64,000 bases of DNA from NCBI GenBank assembly GCA_033856255.1, contig JAWVFH010000037.1, positions 1 through 64,000 of the forward strand, in the 5' to 3' direction. The translations under genes were made by a program, and so were the position numbers. This document shows positions 57,117 through 64,000 of the stretch, one piece after another. Origin of the DNA: WHSW01 sp033856255. Lineage in GTDB: Bacteria; Actinomycetota; Thermoleophilia; Solirubrobacterales; 70-9. Under the pieces are notes generated by a model. The model worked only from the letters and a program-made list of their open reading frames with translations, was not told where the DNA came from and made no database searches. The first letter of the stretch is position 1. Each line of letters starts with the position of its first letter.

Positions 57117-57997
57117 CCCGACGTGAGCGCGTCCAGATATGCCTGGTCTGTCTCGGCGTCCCAGCCGCCCTCGGCGACGCGCTCAAGACCCTGCGGCTCG
57201 CGGATCCCCTGCCGGTCCATCAGCTCTGCATCGTCGACCGGCGCCCAGGTGAAGAACTCGCTCTGGTCGCCCTGCTCAACGGCACGGACCTCGTCGATGC
57301 GCATCGAGCCGCGGCGGGCGCTCGTCTGCTCGCCCTCGCCGGCTACCCAGACGATCTGCCCGACAAGCCCCGTTACGAGCTCCTCAAGCTCCTCTGGGTA
57401 GTCACAGATCCAGTCGATTCCGGATGACGCTCTGATGCCAATCCGATCAGGCTCAACGTCCACAAGGTGAAGCCGTCCCGAGATCGACGTCGCTCGCGGC
57501 GGGGTCGGCCTGGCCTCCGGGCGCATCTCCGCCAGACGCTCGGCGTCGATCATTACCGGGTGTGAACGCTGCCTACTTGTGACCTTGATCGTTCCTCCGG
57601 TCCCGAGCGCCCCGCACGCCCGCGTAAGGGCCTCGTTGACGACCTCGGGAAGTTCGCGGCGCTCCATCGCGTCGAGCATCGCCTCAAGGTTCTCCGTAGG
57701 CGCCGGCAGATCCTCAAAGAGGGTGTCCGGTTCGTCGGCGATGTCGGGCTCGATGGTTGCGATGCCGCTCCCCTCCCGGAAGCCGACAAGCCGAAACGCC
57801 ATGACCGCCTCCGCTCGTCGCTCGGGATGGCCTCCACGCTTGGTTGGGGCGCCGCGTCTACTCCTGTCGAAGTCGCGAAGGGCGGCGAGGAAGCCGTCGA
57901 CGAAGCTCTCGAAATCGGAAAGCCCGACACCCCTCGTCACTCGCGAGCCATCGAGATAGACGGTGATCTGTTCGTCGTTCTCAGGGATGCGGACCAT
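57113..57997 (-). CDS. 294-aa partner of the PIN protein, candidate antitoxin
   Basis: The protein has no recognised family. Residues 1-110 look alpha-beta (QITVYLDGSRVTRGVGLSDF, FRLVGFREGSGIATIEP). The middle has a strand-rich part (TSISGRLHLVDVEPDRIGIRASS in parts), and the last 40 residues (RVAEGGWDAETDQAYLDAL) form an acidic helical tail like the toxin-binding ends of VapB-type antitoxins. Position before a PIN gene with 4-nt overlap suggests an antitoxin or regulator. ATG 57997 is followed by open frame; an SOS-type promoter lies 50 bp upstream. Confidence 0.68.
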   Translation of the reverse strand: MVRIPENDEQITVYLDGSRVTRGVGLSDFESFVDGFLAALRDFDRSRRGAPTKRGGHPERRAEAVMAFRLVGFREGSGIATIEPDIADEPDTLFEDLPAPTENLEAMLDAMERRELPEVVNEALTRACGALGTGGTIKVTSRQRSHPVMIDAERLAEMRPEARPTPPRATSISGRLHLVDVEPDRIGIRASSGIDWICDYPEELEELVTGLVGQIVWVAGEGEQTSARRGSMRIDEVRAVEQGDQSEFFTWAPVDDAELMDRQGIREPQGLERVAEGGWDAETDQAYLDALTSG

Positions 57998-58027
57998 TCT
58001 CCTCTGGGGTCGAGCGTTGCTTGGGCG

Positions 58028-58062
58028 ATCCTATGCGGTCATGGATATCGAACAAATGTTCG
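58028..58062 (-). promoter_or_regulatory. Promoter with LexA-type SOS box for the PIN module
   Basis: CGAACAAATGTTCG at 58049-58062 fits the CGAAC-N4-GTTCG LexA box of Gram-positive bacteria. On the minus strand it overlaps a -35-like TTGTTC (58050-58055); 16 nt further is a -10-like TAGGAT (58028-58033). The 294-aa gene starts 31 bp on. LexA should repress this promoter until DNA damage. Confidence 0.65.
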
Positions 58063-58088
58063 CATACCAGGCAACCGGCACTTAGCTG

Positions 58089-58111
58089 ACTGGCCCGCAT
58101 CCTGGCCCGCA
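58089..58111. repeat. Right candidate arm-type integrase sites
   Basis: ACTGGCCCGCA at 58089-58099 and CCTGGCCCGCA at 58101-58111 repeat the motif found twice at 46190-46211, in the same orientation and about 39 bp from the right core. Confidence 0.58.
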
Positions 58112-58140
58112 GCTCGCGAGCCGGGCCCGAATACCGCTTG

Positions 58141-59118
58141 CTAATGCGGCTCGGTCGCCCGCGGGTGGGCCTTGAAGTAGACCTCCTTGATCTTCTCCCG
58201 CGAGAGGTGGGTGTAGAGCTGGGTTGTGGCCACGTCGGCGTGGCCGAGCATCTCCTGGACCGAGCGCAGGTCACAGCCGCCGGACAGAAGATGGGTGGCG
58301 AAGGTGTGGCGCAGCGTGTGCGGGCTCATCCGGTCGTCGAGGCCGACCGCCTTCGCATGTCGCTGGATGATCTTGTAGAGGCCCTGCCGGGTGAGCTGTC
58401 CGCCGCGGAAGTTGACGAACAGCTTGCGCTCGACCCGCACCCCGACCAGCTCGGGACGCCCGGCCCGCAGGTAGCGCTCGATCGCGCGCCCAGCCTCGCG
58501 GCCGAGCGGCACGATCCGCTCCTTCGACCCCTTGCCCTGCGGCCGCACGAAGCCGCGCCGCAGATCGACGTCGCCGATCTCCAGGCCCACCGCCTCCGAC
58601 GCCCGCAGCCCGCAGCCGTACATCACCTCCAGCAGGGCGCGGTCGCGCAGCGCGATCGGTTCGGCGCCCTTGGCGCTCACGAGCAGCTTCGTCACTTCCG
58701 CCTGAGTCAGGACATGCGGGAGCTTGCGCGACTTCTGCGGCGGGGTCAGGGTGGCGGTCGGGTCCTCGGCGATCAGCTCCTCGCGACGCAGGTGGCGATA
58801 GAACGACCGTAGGCAGGCGGTCTTGCGGCTGATCGTCGCCGGTGAGCATGGAGGGCGGCCGCCGGTTCCGTCGGGGTCGGGAGCGAGTCCGGTCGCCAGG
58901 TCGGCGAGGAAATCCGCGACGTCGGCGCGTTCGACCGCGGTCGCGTCACGTCGCCGCGCGGCCAAAAAGACGCCGAACTGCAGGAGGTCGGTGCGATAGG
59001 CGTCGAGCGTGTTCCGGGCCAGGCCGCGCTCGAACTCGAGGTAGGCGAGGAAGTCGAGCACCAGGGCTTCGAAGTGAGCATCGCTGCGCGTGTCGGGCTT
59101 GGGAACGGCGATCGCCAT
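58141..59118 (-). CDS. xerD: Tyrosine recombinase XerD
   Basis: XerD with XerC resolves chromosome dimers at dif. The 325-aa protein has the catalytic residues R172 (GCGLRASEA), K199 region (GKGSKERIVPLG), H267-x-x-R270 (HTLRHTFATHLL), H293 (LGHADVA) and Y302 (QLYTHLS). It is about 25 residues longer than usual, mainly at the N-terminus. An element has integrated at the 3' end; the current C-terminus ATEPH-stop is supplied by the element, while the left att copy keeps ATEAHP-stop. The catalytic part is unaffected, so function should persist. XerC rather than XerD cannot be fully excluded. Confidence 0.92.
   Translation of the reverse strand: MAIAVPKPDTRSDAHFEALVLDFLAYLEFERGLARNTLDAYRTDLLQFGVFLAARRRDATAVERADVADFLADLATGLAPDPDGTGGRPPCSPATISRKTACLRSFYRHLRREELIAEDPTATLTPPQKSRKLPHVLTQAEVTKLLVSAKGAEPIALRDRALLEVMYGCGLRASEAVGLEIGDVDLRRGFVRPQGKGSKERIVPLGREAGRAIERYLRAGRPELVGVRVERKLFVNFRGGQLTRQGLYKIIQRHAKAVGLDDRMSPHTLRHTFATHLLSGGCDLRSVQEMLGHADVATTQLYTHLSREKIKEVYFKAHPRATEPH
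58150..58193 (-). repeat. attR core inside the xerD 3' end
   Basis: The 44-bp stretch identical to 46056-46099. It codes the C-terminal XerD residues from KEVYF onward, so the reading frame is restored after integration with only the last few residues changed. Confidence 0.88.
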
Positions 59119-59175
59119 GCCGCCAGGTTCTCGCGGCCGGGCGCCGACCCTGCCGGTGCAACGGCGCTGCCGGAC

Positions 59176-59700
59176 CTAAATGGGGTCAGACCCCTTTAGG
59201 AGGAGCAGCCCGATCAGCGTCTTCGAGTCGGCGCACTCGCCGATCGCGCGGTCGAGGTCGTCCAGCGGCCAGGCGATCACCTCGATCCGCTCCTCGGGGT
59301 CCGGCTCGTGGCCGGCGACGGGCTCGAGCCCGTCGGCTAGGAAGATCGTCACCTCCTCCCTGGCGAAGCCGGGAGAGGTGTAGAAGCGCTTCAGCTCGCT
59401 CCAGCTGCGGGCGGTCATCCCGATCTCCTCGACCAGCTCGCGCTGCGCGCACTCGAGCGGCGTCTCGCCCTCGACGTCGAGCTTCCCCGCCGGCAGCTCC
59501 AGCAGCGCCGGCTCATCGACGGCCTCGCGCGGCTGCCGCACCAGGTAGACCGACTCCCGATCGTGGGCGACGATCGCCACGGCGCCGGGGTGGGTGACGA
59601 CCTCGCGCTCGGCCGTCTCGCCGTCGTCGTAGCGGAACTCGTCGATCCGGACGTCGACGATCCGGCCTTCGTAGACCGTCCTCGAGGAGATTCGCTCCAT
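59176..59700 (-). CDS. NUDIX hydrolase, ADP-ribose pyrophosphatase-like
   Basis: The 174-aa protein has the NUDIX box (G of LDVEGETPLECAQ, then RELVEEIG) and the preceding LLELPAGKLD typical of ADP-ribose pyrophosphatases (NudF type), which hydrolyse ADP-ribose to AMP and ribose phosphate. The N-terminal VYEGRIVDVRIDEF is also characteristic. It lies 9 bp before the DUF3866 gene end, as part of the leftward pyrG-to-xerD gene row. Confidence 0.92.
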   Translation of the reverse strand: MERISSRTVYEGRIVDVRIDEFRYDDGETAEREVVTHPGAVAIVAHDRESVYLVRQPREAVDEPALLELPAGKLDVEGETPLECAQRELVEEIGMTARSWSELKRFYTSPGFAREEVTIFLADGLEPVAGHEPDPEERIEVIAWPLDDLDRAIGECADSKTLIGLLLLKGSDPI

Positions 59701-59709
59701 CGCCCTCCC

Positions 59710-60777
59710 CTACCCCCCGATCGCCGCCGCCAACGCCCGCCCGGCGGCGAGCGGCGCCGCGAAGAAGAGCGGGTCCTCGGCGATCGAGCGGCCCATCGTC
59801 GTCGACGGGAGGCCGCTCTGCGCGTACCCGTCGAGGTCGATCTGCTCGACCGAGAGATCGTGGCCGCCGCGCCGGCAGACGTCGATCAGGGCGTCGAGCG
59901 CGGCCCCGGCCGAGCCGCCCTCCGGCGCCTCCTCGCTGAGCATCGGCCAGCCCTCGAGCTCGGCCTCGGGGACGGGCACCCGAACCGGGGCGAGGAGCAG
60001 CTCGAGCACCGAGGCCGTGTGATGGCTGAGCCCGCGATGGCGGTCGCGTTCGTCCGAGCTCGACAGGCGAGGGGAGAGCAATGTCGGCAGGCCGAGCGCC
60101 AGCGCCGCGTGCGCCGCGTCGAGGGCAGCCATCCCGCCGTGGCCGAGCCGGGTCGCCGAGCCGAGGATCCCGGGTCCGGGGCCGATCACGACGGCCTCCC
60201 AGCCGAGGCGCCTGGCGGCGGCGTCGAGCCCGCCGACGATGCTGATCGCCTCGTGCTCGCCGCCGTAGGAAGGCCCCGCCGTGACGTGGCCGCACAGCAG
60301 ACCCCGCTCCCGGAGCTCCGCGACGTCGCGCGACAGCGACCCCGGCAGCGCCGCCCCGGCGCCCTGGATGAAGCCGAGCCGCAGGTCCGGGCGCGCCTGC
60401 GCCGCCGCCCAGGCGATCGGCGCCAGATGCCCGTGCAGCGAGATCACGACCGCCGGCGGCTTCGGCCCGAGGCCCGGATCGCCGTGCTCGATCTCGACCG
60501 GGTCGATCGGATGCTGAAGCGAGGTGTAGTTGAGCTTGAAGACGTGGATGCCCTGCGGGTCCTCCGCCCGCAGCCCGCGGCTCAGGTTGGCGTGGACGAT
60601 GTCGAAGCCGCCGGAGCCGAGTCCGAGGTCCCGGGACTGCGTGTTGACGACGACCTCATCGCCGACCTCGATCTCGCCGACCAGCGTCGTGTCCGCCCAC
60701 GCGCGGCGGTGCTCGCCGCCGATCTCGACCGTCAGCGGGTCGGCCTCGACCACGGTGCCCCGGCGCAGCTTCAGCAT
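59710..60777 (-). CDS. DUF3866-family protein
   Basis: From ATG 60777 this encodes 355 aa. It has the DUF3866 features: the N-terminal beta domain (LKLRRGTVVEADPLTVEIGG), the segment VISLHGHLAPIAWAAAQARP and the Gly-rich motif GPGPGILGSATRLGHGG. The role is unknown; the family is found mostly in Actinobacteria and Firmicutes. The start overlaps the stop of the M20 peptidase gene as TGATG, and NUDIX follows, so the three are one operon. Confidence 0.88.
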   Translation of the reverse strand: MLKLRRGTVVEADPLTVEIGGEHRRAWADTTLVGEIEVGDEVVVNTQSRDLGLGSGGFDIVHANLSRGLRAEDPQGIHVFKLNYTSLQHPIDPVEIEHGDPGLGPKPPAVVISLHGHLAPIAWAAAQARPDLRLGFIQGAGAALPGSLSRDVAELRERGLLCGHVTAGPSYGGEHEAISIVGGLDAAARRLGWEAVVIGPGPGILGSATRLGHGGMAALDAAHAALALGLPTLLSPRLSSSDERDRHRGLSHHTASVLELLLAPVRVPVPEAELEGWPMLSEEAPEGGSAGAALDALIDVCRRGGHDLSVEQIDLDGYAQSGLPSTTMGRSIAEDPLFFAAPLAAGRALAAAIGG

Positions 60778-61886
60778 CAGGACGACCCGGCCAGCGCGGC
60801 GATCGCCTCGCAGACGGCCAGCATCTCCGGCAGTCTGGCGGCGGCGACGCTCTCGGTCGGAGTGTGGTTGTCGGCGGTGCCGTTGGCGAGCAGCACGCAC
60901 TCGAAGCCCCGGGCGACGAGCGCATTTGCGTCGCTGCCACCTCCGGTGGCGACCTCGCGCGGCTCGATCCCGCAGCGCTCGAGCGCCTCGCGCGCCAGCT
61001 TCACAGCCGCCGAGCCGGAGGGCTGCCGATAGCCGCGGAAGATCTCGGTCACGTCGACGTCCACGTCGCAGCGGTGCTCGGTCGCGCCCGACGTGCAGGC
61101 ATCGACCATCGCCGCCGTCGCCTCGGCGACCCTGCCCTGATCGAGCGAGCGCGCCTCGGCATCGATCCGGCAGCTGCCGGCGACGACGTTGGAAGCGACG
61201 CCGCCCTCGATCAGGCCGACGTTCGCGGTCGTCTCGGGGTCCAGCCGGCCGAGGCGCATCGCGCCGACCGCGGCCGCCGCCGCCTCGATCGCCGAGTGCC
61301 CGTCCTCGGGACGGATCCCGGCGTGGGCCTCGAGGCCCTCGAACTCAGCGACGAGCCGCTGGTATGTCGGCGCCGCCGTGATCACCTCGCCGATCGGCGT
61401 CGCATGATCGAGGGCGAAGCCGAGCTGCGAGCGCAGCCCGCTCAGGTCGAGCTCCTTGGCGCCGCGCAGCCCGTCCTCCTCGGCGACGGTGAAGACGAGC
61501 TCGAGCCCTGCGGCCGCCGGGGCCCCGGCGTGGCGCGCCGCCAGTTCGACCAGGACCGTGACCGCGGCCTTGTTGTCGGCGCCGAGGATCGTCTCGCCGC
61601 GGCTGCGAAAGACGCCGTCGGCGAGCTCCACCTCGATCGTGCCGGGCTCGGGGACGGTGTCGAGATGGGCGAAGAAGGACACCCATCCCTCCCCCGCTCC
61701 CGGCACCCGGGCGACCAGGTTGCCCGAGCCCGCGCGCGCGGGCTCGGCCGCGCCGTCCTCGCTCACCTCGACGCCGAGCCCTCGCAGCTCGGCCAGCACG
61801 TCGTCGGCCACCGCGCGCTCCGAGCCGGTCGGGCTCGGGATCTCACAGAGGCGCACGAAGCGGTCGAGCAGCCGCTGGTCGCTCAT
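60777..61886 (-). CDS. M20-family metallopeptidase (peptidase T-like)
   Basis: The 369-aa enzyme has the M20 metal ligands: FFAHLDTVPEP, ILGADNKAAVTVL with the bridging Asp, TVAEEDGLRGAKEL with the catalytic Glu pair, LDHATPIG and the late His in NGTADNHTPTES. A dimerisation domain lies between (about residues 175-285). It should cleave di- or tripeptides. It is close to pyrG (17 bp) and overlaps the DUF3866 gene. Confidence 0.92.
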   Translation of the reverse strand: MSDQRLLDRFVRLCEIPSPTGSERAVADDVLAELRGLGVEVSEDGAAEPARAGSGNLVARVPGAGEGWVSFFAHLDTVPEPGTIEVELADGVFRSRGETILGADNKAAVTVLVELAARHAGAPAAAGLELVFTVAEEDGLRGAKELDLSGLRSQLGFALDHATPIGEVITAAPTYQRLVAEFEGLEAHAGIRPEDGHSAIEAAAAAVGAMRLGRLDPETTANVGLIEGGVASNVVAGSCRIDAEARSLDQGRVAEATAAMVDACTSGATEHRCDVDVDVTEIFRGYRQPSGSAAVKLAREALERCGIEPREVATGGGSDANALVARGFECVLLANGTADNHTPTESVAAARLPEMLAVCEAIAALAGSS

Positions 61887-61903
61887 CGGCGGCAGGCTAG
61901 GGC

Positions 61904-63588
<1,685 letters not shown>

Positions 63589-63592
<4 letters not shown>

Positions 63593-64000
63593 CTTGCTGT
63601 TTCGTCCCGACTCACTCTGCCGAGCGAGTCTAGCCAGCGCAGTGGCGGAAACGCCTCGATCGTTTTCGAGATCGACCGAAACTCCCCGAAGATCGTCAGC
63701 CCCGCGACCACCGCCAGGGCGATCCAGCGACCGGTGTCGCTGAGGGTGATCAGCATCGCGACGCCGGCCAGCGCCCCGGCCAGGTTCGAGCCGGTGTCGC
63801 CGAGCATCGCCCGCTCGGAGAGCGTGTACGCGACGCCGACCACGACCGGGCCGATGAACAGCCCGAGCAGCTCGAGCGGCGCCGAGGTCCAGGCTCCGAT
63901 GCAGAGCCCGGCCAGCAGGAAGACGAGCACCTTCTCCACCCGTCCCGGCCGCAGGTCGAGCAGGTTGAAGAGGTTCGTGGTCAGCAGCAGAAGCAGCAGG
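63589..64000 (-). CDS. Glycosyl-phosphotransferase of the WecA/MraY family (3' part)
   Basis: The visible C-terminal 136 codons run past the window end. They contain the segment NLFNLLDLRPGR, the motif MLGDTGSNLAGALAG and four hydrophobic segments, as in UDP-sugar:polyprenyl-phosphate transferases (the MGDxGS-like motif is catalytic). An internal GTG at 63937-63939 is not the true start because the frame continues upstream through more membrane sequence. It may start an operon with pyrG. Confidence 0.8.

Larger units (their letters stand above)
46056..58193. mobile_element. Integrated phage-satellite-like element (12.1 kb) in xerD
   Basis: Identical 44-bp repeats at 46056-46099 and 58150-58193 mark the ends. 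The right copy is the 3' end of xerD; the left copy carries the displaced original end. An integrase gene lies just inside the left end. The leftward genes include an excisionase-like HTH protein, a replisome-organiser-like protein and a P27-type small terminase. No large terminase, portal, capsid or tail gene is present, which is the plan of phage satellites (PICI-like). Cargo: several membrane proteins, an HNH-like protein and a PIN module behind a LexA-type box. Confidence 0.85.

Noticed and set aside
56634..57401. A 255-codon + strand frame over the PIN gene
   Set aside because: Antisense to the PIN and partner genes, which have intact motifs and a 4-nt overlap; Ser/Arg-rich translation without domains.

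Overview
The window is high-GC DNA, about 70% by eye. It has dense gene packing, many GTG and a few TTG starts, frequent 4-nt ATGA/GTGA and 1-nt TGATG stop-start overlaps, and a gene repertoire typical of Actinobacteria: a FabI-type FAS II cluster, MFS of the QacA type, LuxR-tailed PAS regulators, a DUF3866 protein and an M20 peptidase beside pyrG. My best guess is a member of the class Thermoleophilia (Solirubrobacterales-like); this is inference from gene content and cannot be proven from the window.

Regions. 0-10.7 kb: an RpiR-type regulator, a membrane PAS-PAS-EAL c-di-GMP phosphodiesterase, secreted proteins of unknown role, an acyl-CoA ligase and a large secreted YncE-propeller/phosphoesterase. 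10.7-14.6 kb: a tightly coupled FAS II operon read leftward as fabD-fabG-acpP-fabF-fabI. 14.7-24 kb: an esterase, four DUF2294 paralogues, a STAS anti-sigma antagonist with no ordinary start codon, an MFS exporter abutting an EgtC-like class II glutamine amidotransferase, a DUF917 (S-methyl thiohydantoin desulfurase-like) protein, and a convergent ATP-grasp ligase/nitroreductase-like pair. The last set could form an undescribed small-molecule pathway.

23.97-29.48 kb is flanked by a 30-bp direct repeat of the 3' end of a tRNA with a CAT anticodon. The complete tRNA stands at the right edge and a fragment at the left edge, so this looks like a tRNA-site genomic island. It carries a collagen-like surface protein with a DUF4333 lipoprotein, two paralogous PAS-GAF-LuxR regulators and a TetR regulator with two near-perfect operators. 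No integrase is visible in it.

29.5-46 kb is ordinary chromosome: two small proteins, a GMC oxidoreductase, SDRs, a glycosyltransferase, tRNA-Asn, an HNH protein, dgt-dnaG, a GGDEF/HD-GYP protein sharing its membrane module with the EAL protein, recO, a cupin, a P1 peptidase, mutM, a GNAT enzyme and a LuxR regulator.

46.06-58.19 kb is a complete integrated element of about 12.1 kb inserted in the 3' end of xerD. It is bounded by 44-bp exact att repeats, with paired 11-bp candidate arm-type sites at both ends and an integrase just inside the left end. Its leftward genes include a zinc-finger protein, a replisome-organiser-like protein, an excisionase-like HTH protein and a P27-type small terminase, but no large terminase, portal, capsid or tail gene. 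It also carries accessory membrane proteins, an HNH-like protein and a PIN-domain toxin paired with a 294-aa partner behind a LexA-type SOS box. This matches the plan of a phage satellite (PICI-like) and is the most interesting object in the window. 58.1-64 kb: xerD, a NUDIX hydrolase, DUF3866, an M20 peptidase, pyrG and the 3' part of a WecA/MraY-like transferase, all read leftward.
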